A stretch of 64,000 nucleotides of DNA from G963665595 sp963665595. Its GTDB lineage: Bacteria > Actinomycetota > Coriobacteriia > Coriobacteriales > CADBOM01. This document shows positions 27,108-37,149 of the stretch, piece after piece. Within the stretch, counting starts at the first letter, position 1; every line of letters begins with the position of its first letter. A model generated the notes under the pieces. It had not been told where the DNA came from, did not search any database, and saw nothing but the letters and a program-made list of their open reading frames with translations. The stretch lies in assembly GCA_963665595.2 (NCBI GenBank), contig CAXXJK010000004.1:766217-830216 (forward strand), read 5' to 3'. The position numbers were made by a program, and so were the translations under genes.

Positions 27108-29280
27108 TTAATTCAAGTAGTTAATTGCTGAATTGGCTGCAACGTATCCGGACGTAGTGTTGTGGAAGGAAGTTAAGCCATCAATGTTGGGATAGGTTCT
27201 TCCAAACCATCCGCACGCAACATCGCCTGCGGCAAAAAGCCCGGGGATAGGGAAGCCATCATCTTTGAGAATCTCATAATCTCCGCTCAGTACAAAGCCA
27301 CCAAAACTTCCCAAACAACGCGGCCGTAGTTCAATAGCATAAAACGGCGCGGTGGTGATTTTATATTTCAGATATGCGGCATCTTTGTAATAGTCCGTAT
27401 CATTTTGCATTTCAACAATCTTGTTATACCGTTCAATTTGTGCTTTTGCTATATCGGGGTTCCAACCGGTTTTTTTCGCAAGCTCATCAATAGTGGTGGC
27501 TTTATATACATAGCCGGTAGCCTCGCCAGCGGCAAGTTGTTGCGCAAGGTCGGGCATGGGCGTACCTACGGCAATACCACGCCAGGGTTTTATTGAACTA
27601 CCTTTTGAAATAAATTCGTCAACAGTTGGTTGATCAAGAACGTTAAATGCCTTTTTTGCCAGAAAGACAGTGTTTCCTCCTGGTGTGGGGGAGAACGCAT
27701 TAGTCTCATTTGCCCAACGCACACCTTCTCGATTCAACCCACAGTAATGGTATATTGCCGACAGAGGCTACGGGGTCGGTTGCTTCAACGGTTGAAATAC
27801 CTGCATACTTTGCGCTCAACGGAAGGGTGTGGTTATGAGCATGCACACCAAACATTCCCTTGCCGGCTCCCGCGTTCCAAGCGGCGGCAAGAGCAGAACC
27901 ATCGTCTGATGAGATAGCACAGTTTTCGACACTATCAACGTAGTCGGGGAAATATTTGATCATCATGTCCTGATTGGCGCACGCGCCGCCGGCGCATAAA
28001 ATGACCGCTTTTGCATAGATTGTAAGATGGCTGCCGTCAGGGCGAGTGGCGATGACACCGGTTATCTTTCCCTGATCATCCTTTAATAATTGATCAACAC
28101 GATGGCTACGCAGTGTTTGTGCACCATAGTCTTTTGCAGCCTTCTCATGAAGGAGCTGAAAACGTTTCCCCTTGATTGGAATTGAGACACCAGTATCGTT
28201 ATTGACGGTCATAGCCATACCGGACCCGTAGAGCATATCGACCATGGGGCCGCACTCTTTGGCACATCTTTGAAGCATGCGTGAGTCGACCTCATATGTT
28301 ACAGCGGTAAGCATCTTAAGTGTCTGGGTCTTTACTTGCGAAGCAATGTAATCATCGCTTAAACCTAAAGCTTTTTTCTGCAAGTTTGACCCGTACCAAA
28401 GCATTGACATAAATCCGGATATTTCGCCCATACCGCCTACAACAGGAGATGATTCGACACAGATCGCCTTCAGCCCAGACGATGCTATACGGTATAAGGC
28501 GATTGAGCCAGAAGTTCCGCCTCCGACAATCACCACATCGGTGGAAGTGGTGTCGTCACTGGCTGGTTTTGGATTTGAGAGGAGCGGGCGGCGAAGCTTA
28601 AAGGGATCTCCTCCAGCCTGTTTTACGCAGTCAGCAACATCATTTAAGATGGCTCGTGACGAATAGGTAGCGGTCGTTACTGCATCGACTGCAAGAGATT
28701 GATCGGCGACGATCTGTGTGCTCAGGGCATCAAATGCTCCCTTAACAAGATGAGGTGTTTCAGTATTTGCTCCCAATTCCAGTTTTTCTATTTTGTGATC
28801 TGAGAATGTTACCGATATCGCAAGAGGCCCCATATGCCCCTTACTGGTAGCACTGTAGGTTCCCGGAGTGTAGGTTTGTGTAGCGGGAGCAACATTGACA
28901 GACTGTCCTGCCTTTCCTAGACAATAGGCGGTTGCCTTGAGAATAGCAGTTGAGGTCGTTGTCGCGCCTGAAACAACATCAACGGATAAACTGTTTGCTG
29001 AAACAATACTGGGTGGTAGATTGCGCAGCGCTAGACCACCCACATTGGGTGTTTCCAAAGGTCCTTGAGCGCTCAGTGACTGGATTTTTCCACTCTTTAT
29101 GACGGCGGTTACCGTTATATCTCCGTGGCATCCTTTTGCGACTGCAGTGTAGGTGTTCTGACTGTCTGATGAACCCGAGGATGAGCTGCACCCCTCTAAG
29201 ACACCTGCCGACCCTAACGATGCTATACCGACGACTCCCAGTGCCGCTCCTTTTAAGAATGCTCTTCTGTTCAGTTCCAT
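27108..29280 (-). pseudogene. Frameshifted Tat-exported FMN-bind/FAD flavocytochrome-type reductase
   Basis: This is a fumarate-reductase-like (FAD_binding_2) reductase expected on the outer face of the membrane. The ATG at 29280 follows GAGGAGG. The N-terminus has a twin-arginine motif NRRAFLKG and a lipobox LEGC. Two FMN-binding domains follow (each with a SGATTTSTA or TTATYSSRA flavinylation-like motif), then the FAD domain starting VVIVGGGTSGSIAL. The frame breaks near 27735: VGNIPLLWV is in one frame and NREGVRWANETNAF in the other, consistent with one extra base. The rest (27108-27737) is normal to the end (GCFGRTYPNIDG-like FAD tail). Without the shift it would be about 723 residues. 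The electron acceptor is unknown. Confidence 0.88.
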
Positions 29281-29504
29281 TAATCCTCCTCTTTTCTGTG
29301 CGGTATTAAGCACGTTCATAAAGAGGATGCTAAAGTAAAAATTCGGTAAGAGGGTGGTACGCTGAAGGGTGCAGTGCGCGCTCAAGAGGGTATTTTTCTA
29401 CCCTTCTTTTACTAGTACTTATTTTTTCTCGACCCTTGTCGACGCAGTGTTAAACCATCTCAGGCAGTCTGAATAGTTCTGAGCAAGTAACTTAGCCACC
29501 ACGA

Positions 29505-29544
29505 GACAAGGGTGGTCTCGCTCACACCTGAAACCACCCCTGTC
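29505..29544 (-). terminator. Imperfect hairpin after the MFS gene
   Basis: GACAAGGGTGGT (29505-29516) pairs with ACCACCCCTGTC (29533-29544) with one mismatch. It is located 29 bp past the MFS stop, read on the minus strand. No strong U-tract is present. Confidence 0.45.
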
Positions 29545-29572
29545 CGGTATCAACCAATAAATTTCTAGTAAA

Positions 29573-30820
29573 CTATTCTTCCCAGGTCAGTTTTTTGCCT
29601 GCCCTGAAGCCAAGAGTCATCAATGTACCTGCGATAACACAGATACCTATGCCAACGAAGAAGCTGGGAATATATGAACCAGTATAGTCATAGAGGTATC
29701 CCACGGTTATGGGTCCTAAACATCCGATAACGCCAGTACCCACTCGTGCCATGGAAATCAACCGTGGATAATCTTTGAGGCCAAAGATGCTTTGTACGAT
29801 CAGAGGCTCATTGACAGAGTACAGCGAAGTCTGTGTGCCAAAAAGTATTGCTGCACATACAAGCGCAACCTGGCCTTCGCAGAAGATGAAGCCGAGAAAA
29901 CCTATGGTTATCAGCGATAACTCAATATAGGTAGTTCGCCGTATACCAATCTTATCATTTAAGAATCCAAAGATCAGTTTATCAAAAATACTACCTATGG
30001 AGGCAGCGCTCACCAGTGAAGCACCAAAGAGTGCGTCATAGCCGATCGAATTTGCAAAGCCGGGAAGATGTAAATTGAACCCCGCAAAATAAGCGATAAA
30101 CCCAGTAAAGAAGAATATACATATGAATGAAAAGGAACGGACACCCTTTTTGTAAGGAACACCCCGTTCCTTGTATTCGCCTTGTGCGTTGAGATCTTTC
30201 TCCGGATCAAACCCATAGGGCTTCAAACCCATATCAGAAGGTTTGAAACGAAAGACAAACAGTGTCCAAGGCAACACAAGTACGCAGAGAATGATGGCCA
30301 TCGCAAAATAAGCAGAACGCCATCCGAGTGCTTCGATGAGAAGCGTGTAAATAGGGGTAAGAACTGCAGCACCTACGCCGGATGAAGCTGCCGCGATGCC
30401 AAGAAAGAGGCCTTTTCTTTTTACAAACCAGTTAGCGATAAGGATGGGCCCTGGAATGAGAAATATAAAACTACCCGCGACACCAAAAACCACTCCCGAA
30501 GCCCACCACTGCCATGCTTGAGTGTAAGTTCCCATAAGAGCTACCGCTGCAGCCGTCAGAATAAATGCAGTGCTCATAACAACTCGAATATTGTATTTTG
30601 ATAACACATTGCCTACAAAGGGCATCACAAATACGCTGGAAAGAAGATATACACTCAGATACATAGCGATATCCCCACGTGCAAATCCTAGATCTTTACA
30701 GACGGGAACAAAGAAGACGCCAGCCGCATCGAGTATGCCGCCTAATCCACCCGCGTAGAGAAAACAGGTTCCAATAAGAATAAGAAATGCATAGTTAAAA
30801 CGGGGTTTTGATTTTTCCAT
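29573..30820 (-). CDS. MFS transporter, OFA (oxalate/formate antiporter)-like
   Basis: This 12-helix major facilitator has 415 residues. The first helix starts right after a short basic N-terminus, and the inter-helix loops show the pattern of the OFA branch (helix 1 with GTCFLYAGGLGGILDAAG, and FGVAGSFIFLIPGPILIANWFVKRKGLFLGIAAASSGVGAA in helices 4-5). It lies on the same strand as the reductase downstream and the two LuxR regulators upstream. This suggests uptake or antiport of the reductase's organic substrate. The substrate cannot be read from sequence. Confidence 0.85.
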   Translation of the reverse strand: MEKSKPRFNYAFLILIGTCFLYAGGLGGILDAAGVFFVPVCKDLGFARGDIAMYLSVYLLSSVFVMPFVGNVLSKYNIRVVMSTAFILTAAAVALMGTYTQAWQWWASGVVFGVAGSFIFLIPGPILIANWFVKRKGLFLGIAAASSGVGAAVLTPIYTLLIEALGWRSAYFAMAIILCVLVLPWTLFVFRFKPSDMGLKPYGFDPEKDLNAQGEYKERGVPYKKGVRSFSFICIFFFTGFIAYFAGFNLHLPGFANSIGYDALFGASLVSAASIGSIFDKLIFGFLNDKIGIRRTTYIELSLITIGFLGFIFCEGQVALVCAAILFGTQTSLYSVNEPLIVQSIFGLKDYPRLISMARVGTGVIGCLGPITVGYLYDYTGSYIPSFFVGIGICVIAGTLMTLGFRAGKKLTWEE

Positions 30821-31232
30821 CGATTATCTCCATCGGTGTCACGCATCGGGCCTTATACGATTTCAGGGTTTGAGTGATCGATCAACAATTCGAAGCCAGG
30901 CGAACTATGTATTCAGCAACGAGATATCCTATACGTCTTCAGTCAAAGGCAGCACGCATTATCCCTCCTATAGTTGTTTAATTATTTCCCCTATTAGAAC
31001 GTACCCACGATCGTGTTTTAATTGACAAATCGAATAGTAAAAAGTGAGACGTTCTTCTCACTATCGTCTTTTATGATGAATCAGTTGTTTTCATCGTCCC
31101 AAAGAGGTAAAAACTCTTCTTCTGAGAGAAGGCATTTATTCATGCACTAGAGAGGAGTTCAGGACTAAGACGAAATACGTTGATGATGGTAAACAGAGAG
31201 AAATAATTGTGTTGGGACAAACAAAAATGTTA
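30821..31232. other. Gene-free spacer upstream of the MFS gene
   Basis: This 412-bp spacer lies between the LuxR gene stop and the MFS start, both on the minus strand. It should contain the MFS promoter and binding sites for the regulator. I saw no clear operator, riboswitch or coding frame. Confidence 0.4.
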
Positions 31233-32693
31233 TCAGCGAGATTGAACATCGAGGCTTTCGATAGCATCAATAAGTTCTTGCACTGAATGAATCCCTGCTT
31301 TTTTATAGATAGAATAGATATGAACTTTAACGGTACTCTCGGATATATAGAGAGTTTCGGCGATGTAGGATGCGTTTCTACCACGAGAGAGATATTTAAG
31401 GACTTCCCGCTGGCGAGAAGAGAGACCGTTTTGATTGGAGAATCTGTCGCATCGTGCCGACCAACTTCTTTTGTTGACAAGTTCGCTGGTCGACGTGGTG
31501 GCTTTTTCTTCTAATAGGGTGGGGTAGAGATTCATCAACATAAAGGTTCCTGCTACGCCAAACAGTAAGACAATGGCTAGCACCACCGCCTGAACGGTAA
31601 AAGCTGCAGAGGAGTCGTTCATGTAGGCTATATAGAAAAACGCGGCGACATAACCAAGAAGTGCGCCCGACACGTTGGCAATTTTTCCTCGACATGCATA
31701 GGGAACAGAGGGAAGATCATAGATTTCTGCAGCCGTTGCCATGGCTGAGAAATTGATGAGAAGGTTGATGCATAAAAGAAAGAGCAGGATGGTGCAGCAA
31801 GCAAAGTAGATCCATATATTAAGAAATATCAAGGGAGCGCCACCGATAAAGACAATAAGAAAAAATGCTCTGTGAGCAAATGTTTCTGTAAGAGCATTGT
31901 CCTTCTTCGAATCTATGAAGGAGAGAAGCCCTGTCATAAAAACTGCCATACCCGGTATGATTATGTTTAAGGGCCAAAGCATGGCTAAGGCGGCGCATGA
32001 AACACCAAAACCAAGACAGAAGGAACTCGTAGTAATTGCGCAGTCAATATGCCAGACGATATGCATGCGTCGAGAGGTACACTTTTCAAAATGTACCACC
32101 TGTTGTTTCAAGGGATTGTCTTTACGCCAAGAAACGATATAGCAAAGGCCTGAGAAAACAGGGAGAGCTGACATCAAAATGATGCCTGACACTTGACTCA
32201 GCGCGACAATTAAAAATACAAGCATAGCTGCACAGAGGCTTAGCGAGAAAAACGTGCCCGCCCGTTCAAAACCAACATGCTTATATATGGTGCTCCATAC
32301 GCAAATTGCTGCAACGGCAAGAAAGCCGAACAGGAACCAGAGCAACAAGGTGACATAGGTAGGTAATTCGCTCTGAGGCAAGAGAAGTATCATGAGAGTA
32401 AAGGGGCAGAGAGCGAAGAGCGCGATCACGTACATACGAAGGCGACGAGCGGATAATAATGGTTTAGATATCTTCCAGTTGATAAAAAGAGAAACCAAAA
32501 GCCCTAGTAAAAATAAAGACTTGCAGGTCATTGCATCAGCTGTTGAAAAGGTTTCATAAGGAGTAAGTGTCGGACTCAGCAAGATCAATGCTATCCACGC
32601 CAGATGAAATGAAAATCCTAATAAGCGCCAGATGACGCGATAAACATCACGTCCAAATAGACGTATTTCATCTGACGAAAGTATGGGTAACAC
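31233..32693 (-). CDS. Membrane-bound LuxR-type regulator (paralogue A)
   Basis: This is a predicted membrane sensor that binds DNA through a C-terminal LuxR domain. The 486-residue protein has about 12 hydrophobic segments (residues about 20-390). A GerE/LuxR helix-turn-helix follows at the end (LSSRQREVLKYLSRG, YIAETLYISESTVKVHIYSIYKKAGIHSVQELIDAIE). There is no phosphorylatable receiver domain. The architecture is typical of Coriobacteriia, where such regulators sit beside reductase and transporter genes. It starts 10 bp after paralogue B ends, so the two are probably one operon. Confidence 0.88.
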   Translation of the reverse strand: MLPILSSDEIRLFGRDVYRVIWRLLGFSFHLAWIALILLSPTLTPYETFSTADAMTCKSLFLLGLLVSLFINWKISKPLLSARRLRMYVIALFALCPFTLMILLLPQSELPTYVTLLLWFLFGFLAVAAICVWSTIYKHVGFERAGTFFSLSLCAAMLVFLIVALSQVSGIILMSALPVFSGLCYIVSWRKDNPLKQQVVHFEKCTSRRMHIVWHIDCAITTSSFCLGFGVSCAALAMLWPLNIIIPGMAVFMTGLLSFIDSKKDNALTETFAHRAFFLIVFIGGAPLIFLNIWIYFACCTILLFLLCINLLINFSAMATAAEIYDLPSVPYACRGKIANVSGALLGYVAAFFYIAYMNDSSAAFTVQAVVLAIVLLFGVAGTFMLMNLYPTLLEEKATTSTSELVNKRSWSARCDRFSNQNGLSSRQREVLKYLSRGRNASYIAETLYISESTVKVHIYSIYKKAGIHSVQELIDAIESLDVQSR

Positions 32694-32703
32694 CTCCTAA
32701 ACG

Positions 32704-34188
32704 CTAGGTATCTAAGTCCTTATCAAAACTCTCTATCCTGTCTATAAGTTCTTGGGCTGAATGAACGCCTGATTTCTTATAGATTGAATAGATATGAGAT
32801 TTCACCGTGCTTTCAGAAATAAAAAGCGTTTCTGCTATGTAGGGCGCGTTTCTACCACGAGAAAGGTATTTCAACACATCGCGCTGTCGTGCAGAGAAAC
32901 CGTAGAGATCTGAAAAGCTATTACAGCGTTCCGACCAACCATGACGCTCTTTTGTGTTCAGCGCAAGAGTCCTTCTCTCATCTTCTTCAAGATGATCTGT
33001 TTCTGAAGGAAAAGAATTAGTAAGAGAAAACGTTGAAATAGCAGCAAGAACAAGAATAAAAGCTACAACGCAGGCATTGATGAGGAGAGAATCTACGCCT
33101 GTTTGCAGGGCATTCATATAGAAGTATGCTATTAAATAGCCAAGTGCTAGAGCGGCTATGTTTGGTATTTTTGCACGACATGAGTAAGGAATGGGAGGAA
33201 ATTCATAGACGATCGAACCAATCGCTAGGCCCGAAAGATTCAATATGGCATTAAAAACAAAGAAGAAGACACCGATTATGCTGCATATCAGAAATATCCA
33301 TTTATTGAGGAGCAACAGCGGCAGAGCAAAGAACAGCACGAGGAAAAGAAATATCTTATGAAGAAAGGTCAAAGATATAAGACGGTCTTCTCTTCTCGCA
33401 TCGAGAGCCCAGAGAATGCTCGCTAAACAGGTAGCGGTAAAAAATCCTATGACGTTAATAGGCCAGAACTCAGGAAGAGAAATAAAAAAACAGGCAAACC
33501 CGAGGCATATGCTGTAGGCCATAATGCCTCCATCAAGCTTATGAGATATACGCAGATAGCGCGAGGTCACCTTGAGATCTTTTGGAAAAATGGTCTTGAA
33601 GTTGGCAACACTTTTTGATTCTTTGCAAACCACAACAGAAATGAGAGGCAAAAGAATGCCTATAGTCTCTGAAGCAAACTGAACAAAAGACACAACCAAC
33701 GCAAACAGTGCGCTTATTATGACTGCAATCGATATGAACAAAGGAGCTTTATTATAATCAAGCTGGGCGAACATGAGACTCCATATCAGCAATACTAACG
33801 CCACGAAGCACCCACAGACAAACCATATGATAAGTCTCGGATAAAAAGGAACAGCAAAATGATTAGCGACAACGAGTAATAGGGTTATGGGGCAGGCAAA
33901 GAACGCAAGAAAAAGAACGGTGTTCTTTTTCATATTCTTGAAAAACTTCCAGATAATGAATAGCGAAAGCAGCAGACCTAAGAGAAGAGCAACCCTGCAA
34001 AACGTTGTATCGCTTAACGTATAGAGATCGTACGGACAGAAAATGGGTGTTGCAAACAAAAGGAATGCCCAGGTGATATACGCTGAGTATCCAAGCAACT
34101 GTGCGATAAGCCTATAACTATTCTGATCGTCGGTCTTCTGGGATTCCTGCGTAGCTTCAAGCGCGTTCAGATCAGAAGAATCGGACAT
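32704..34188 (-). CDS. Membrane-bound LuxR-type regulator (paralogue B)
   Basis: This 494-residue protein has the same architecture as paralogue A: about 12 hydrophobic segments and a C-terminal HTH (GFSARQRDVLKYLSRG, ISESTVKSHIYSIYKKSGVHSAQELIDRIE). I start it at the ATG at 34188 (MSDSSDLN) because the close paralogue at 56025 also begins MSDSS. The frame is open for 19 codons upstream. It is nearer in sequence to the 56025 protein than to its neighbour A (LIAQLLGYSAYITW here, VLARLIGYSAYLAW there). Confidence 0.88.
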   Translation of the reverse strand: MSDSSDLNALEATQESQKTDDQNSYRLIAQLLGYSAYITWAFLLFATPIFCPYDLYTLSDTTFCRVALLLGLLLSLFIIWKFFKNMKKNTVLFLAFFACPITLLLVVANHFAVPFYPRLIIWFVCGCFVALVLLIWSLMFAQLDYNKAPLFISIAVIISALFALVVSFVQFASETIGILLPLISVVVCKESKSVANFKTIFPKDLKVTSRYLRISHKLDGGIMAYSICLGFACFFISLPEFWPINVIGFFTATCLASILWALDARREDRLISLTFLHKIFLFLVLFFALPLLLLNKWIFLICSIIGVFFFVFNAILNLSGLAIGSIVYEFPPIPYSCRAKIPNIAALALGYLIAYFYMNALQTGVDSLLINACVVAFILVLAAISTFSLTNSFPSETDHLEEDERRTLALNTKERHGWSERCNSFSDLYGFSARQRDVLKYLSRGRNAPYIAETLFISESTVKSHIYSIYKKSGVHSAQELIDRIESFDKDLDT

Positions 34189-34606
34189 CCGTATGCCCCC
34201 TTGTTCCATCAATAACAGAGCGAAGGAAATTACGTTATAAGGCATTATGTCATGGCATATAACGTAATGCTATAGTCGCGCGTTTTCCCGACAAAACTCT
34301 ACGGATATAATCATAGCCGTAAATTCCTTAAGTGGAAAAATTTACCCAAATTATGGTGAACAAATCGTATGAATGAAAATGAAAAATTACCATCGTCTAA
34401 AATGACTAGATGGAATGCGACAACAAGTTTATGAGTTTGATTTTCTATTGAGGCAAGAAACTACCATCAGCCAAAAGAGCAAAAACCATCTACCGCATTT
34501 GTAAACCATTTAACAAATTTGGTTTACAAATGCTATGAACTGCTTTAAGGTAATTACTTACAAGATGCGATGGTAGTGCAGATATCATGTCTCAAGGAAA
34601 GCAATC
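34189..34606. other. Spacer between divergent LuxR and birA genes
   Basis: This 418-bp AT-rich spacer holds the BirA operator (34495-34533) and should contain the promoters of both transcription units. I saw no coding frame and no other clear structure. Confidence 0.4.
34495..34533. promoter_or_regulatory. BirA operator
   Basis: Two perfect 13-nt inverted arms, GCATTTGTAAACC and GGTTTACAAATGC, are separated by 13 bp. The inner halves TTGTAAACC and GGTTTACAA match the half sites of the classical BirA operator. It lies 74 bp before birA, which implies that birA-bioY is repressed by biotinyl-AMP-bound BirA. Confidence 0.88.
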
Positions 34607-35578
34607 ATGAGTGTAAAAGAAGAGATAGTGAGAGTTCTCGAGGGCAACCGAGGCGTATTTATTTCAGGTGAAAAAATGGCAGAGATGTTTGGGGTTTCGC
34701 GTGCGGCTATCAGCAAAGCGGTACGGGTGCTCCAAAAATCTGGTTATAGTATTCAAGCGATTCCCAACAGAGGATATGTATTGTCAGATGACACAGATGT
34801 GCTTTCATCGGGAGCAATAGAAAACTATTTGGGCTCGCATGTTTCAGTGTTTTCAGTCGAGACATATGATTCAGTGGGATCAACAAATGACACCATTCGC
34901 TTACGCGCCCAAGGGGGTGCGCCTGAGTTTACCGTCGTCGTTGCTGCTACTCAGACCGACGGTCGTGGGCGGCGGGGACGATTGTTCTTCTCGCCTGTCA
35001 ATAGTGGCCTTTATATGAGTGTGTTGCTGCGTCCGAAACTTCCTGTCGAAAAATCGTACCTCATCACTGCTGTTGCAGCTGTTGCTGTGTCTGAGGCAAT
35101 TGAGGAAATAGCTGGCATGCCCGCGTCCATCAAGTGGGTCAATGATGTGTTTGTAGAAGAGAAAAAAGTTTGTGGCATTCTTACCGAAGGAACGGTCAGT
35201 GTGGAGGCGGGAAGCCTTGAGTACGCAGTTGTTGGTATTGGCGTGAACGCATATATTCCTGCAAGTGGATTTCCCGATGAATTAGCAGAAACCGCCGGGG
35301 CGCTATTTACCTCTCGAGCAACCGATGCGCGCAATCGTCTTGCTGCAAGTATTTTGTTACATTTTGAAAATTACTATAGACATATTTGTGAAAAGGAACT
35401 TATCGATGCTTATAAAGCACGTTCATTTCTCGTTGGCCGTAAGGTTACGGTGATTTCGGAGAAAAGCCAGCGGCTTGCTCAGGTTCATACCATTGATGAT
35501 GATTTGAACCTTGTTGTTACCTATGAAGACGGAAGCTGGGAAGCCTTACATACGGGCGAAGTAAGCATTCATCTGTAA
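34607..35578 (+). CDS. birA: Bifunctional biotin repressor / biotin protein ligase
   Basis: This protein makes biotinyl-AMP and biotinylates carboxylase subunits; with the corepressor bound it represses biotin genes. The 323-residue protein has an N-terminal winged helix (residues 1-60: FISGEKMAEMFGVSRAAISKAVRVLQKSG) and a class II ligase domain with the biotin loop GRGRRGRLFFSP, KWVNDVFVEEKKVCGIL and a C-terminal SH3-like domain. The winged helix and the operator upstream indicate real repressor function. bioY follows by 52 bp. Confidence 0.95.
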   Translation: MSVKEEIVRVLEGNRGVFISGEKMAEMFGVSRAAISKAVRVLQKSGYSIQAIPNRGYVLSDDTDVLSSGAIENYLGSHVSVFSVETYDSVGSTNDTIRLRAQGGAPEFTVVVAATQTDGRGRRGRLFFSPVNSGLYMSVLLRPKLPVEKSYLITAVAAVAVSEAIEEIAGMPASIKWVNDVFVEEKKVCGILTEGTVSVEAGSLEYAVVGIGVNAYIPASGFPDELAETAGALFTSRATDARNRLAASILLHFENYYRHICEKELIDAYKARSFLVGRKVTVISEKSQRLAQVHTIDDDLNLVVTYEDGSWEALHTGEVSIHL

Positions 35579-35630
35579 TTGATTTCTTGTATTACCTGCA
35601 TGATTCTGATCACCAGAAAGAAAGATACCC

Positions 35631-36185
35631 ATGAAAACAAAAGATATAACATTGTGTGCTCTCTTCGTTGCCCTTATTGCTACGGGCGCCTTCATACGCG
35701 TTCCGATTCCATACATTCCCTTTACTCTGCAGATCACGTTTGTATCTTTAGCGGGTATTCTTCTGGGGAGCCGCAGGGGGGCGTTGTGCTGCCTTATCTA
35801 TATGGTGCTGGGTTTGGTGGGTTTGCCGATCTTTACTCAGGGAGGAGGAATCGGCTATCTAGTACAGCCTACATTTGGTTACATACTAGGATTTATCATA
35901 GGAGCTTGGATTACTGGACTCATTGTTGAGTGCGTTGCAAATCCATCCTATGGACGTTTGATAGTAGCCTCGCTCGTTGGCATGAGTGTAATATATATAT
36001 GTGGGCTTATCTACTTCTATTGCATTGCAAATTTCTATCTCACCATGTCGCTGAGCGTCTGGTATGTAGTTCTCTCGGGTTTTCTTGTTGTTTTGCCAGG
36101 CAATTTGGTGTGTATGTTTTTTGCTGCATATCTTGCGAAGCGACTGATGCCCGTTACCAGAAAAATAATCTCGTCAGACAAATAG
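35631..36185 (+). CDS. bioY: Biotin transporter BioY (ECF S component)
   Basis: This 184-residue membrane protein has about six hydrophobic segments. BioY features include ALFVALIATGAFIRVPIPYIPFTLQITFVSLAGILLG near the N-terminus and a glycine-rich GGIGYLVQPTFGYILGFI. It binds biotin and works alone or with the shared ECF module, which is not in this window. No biosynthetic bio genes are seen here, so uptake rather than synthesis is supported by this module. Confidence 0.95.
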   Translation: MKTKDITLCALFVALIATGAFIRVPIPYIPFTLQITFVSLAGILLGSRRGALCCLIYMVLGLVGLPIFTQGGGIGYLVQPTFGYILGFIIGAWITGLIVECVANPSYGRLIVASLVGMSVIYICGLIYFYCIANFYLTMSLSVWYVVLSGFLVVLPGNLVCMFFAAYLAKRLMPVTRKIISSDK

Positions 36186-36303
36186 GAAGAAAAGCAATCT
36201 GAAGGCAAGCAAATAGTGGTTTTGATGCATACAAGCATGGACAATCCTCACTCAACAGGTAGAATATTCATGCAAAGAGGATATGCCAAGGAGGAAGGGA
36301 ACC

Positions 36304-37089
36304 ATGGAGATTACCCATGCCCGCACCTTTTGTTTCAGTCCCAACGGAACCACAAAACGAGTTTTAAACATTATTGCCGAAGCGCTACCATATGAAGTTT
36401 ATCCCGTCGACATAACAGAATATTCGAAGCGAGATAAGGTCTACCATTTTGAGGCAGACGATCTGCTTATAATTGGTGCTCCTGTATATATGGGACGTAC
36501 GTGTCAGACTGCGGTCGAACGTCTGCATCATGTAACTGGTGAGGGAAGCCCGGCACTTATAGTGGTCACCTACGGTAACCGTGCCTATGAGGATGCACTG
36601 GTGGAGTTACACGATGTTGTTTCCGATAACGGATTCAAGGTTATTGGCGCTGCGGCGGTGGTCACAGAACACTCCGTGTTTCCCGATATTGGCGCAGGGC
36701 GTCCCGACGAGGCTGACGCGGAAGAGATTATCGCGTTCGCTCACCGTTTCGCTGATCTGTTGGCGACTCGAGACAGTGATTCGCTCACTGAACCTTCTCT
36801 GCCGGGCAATCGTCCATACCGGAACCGTGGCAATCTGAATTTGATTCCATTAGCCGGTCACGCCTGCACGTCTTGTGGGCTCTGCGCTGCTGCCTGTCCG
36901 GTGGGGGCAATTCCGGTCGAAGACCCCGCTCAAACAGAGAAGAATCTTTGTATTGGCTGTGTTCGCTGCATGAAAATATGTCCGGTTAAAGCGCGCAAGT
37001 TCTCCGGCTTCATGTATAAGACGCGAGAGAAAATGATTTATTCGGTCTGCAAGGAACGCAAAAATTCTGAGTTTTTTCTCTCTGAATGA
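36304..37089 (+). CDS. Flavodoxin-like / ferredoxin fusion protein (EFR1 type)
   Basis: This 261-residue protein has an N-terminal flavodoxin-like fold (FCFSPNGTTKRVLNIIAEAL near residue 10, LLIIGAPVYMGRTCQT in the middle). Two C-terminal 4Fe-4S motifs follow: CTSCGLCAAACP and CIGCVRCMKICP. The ATG at 36304 follows AAGGAGG by nine bases. It is a predicted cytoplasmic electron-transfer protein, with partner unknown. Confidence 0.88.
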   Translation: MEITHARTFCFSPNGTTKRVLNIIAEALPYEVYPVDITEYSKRDKVYHFEADDLLIIGAPVYMGRTCQTAVERLHHVTGEGSPALIVVTYGNRAYEDALVELHDVVSDNGFKVIGAAAVVTEHSVFPDIGAGRPDEADAEEIIAFAHRFADLLATRDSDSLTEPSLPGNRPYRNRGNLNLIPLAGHACTSCGLCAAACPVGAIPVEDPAQTEKNLCIGCVRCMKICPVKARKFSGFMYKTREKMIYSVCKERKNSEFFLSE

Positions 37090-37149
37090 GTTTTGTCGCG
37101 ATTTGTCGGTTTCATGCACTATGCGCGAGGCCATCGTATTGAAATTGAA

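Noticed and set aside
27650..27800. Programmed frameshifting in the reductase gene
   Set aside because: No slippery heptamer or downstream pseudoknot is apparent near the shift; mutation or sequencing error is simpler.
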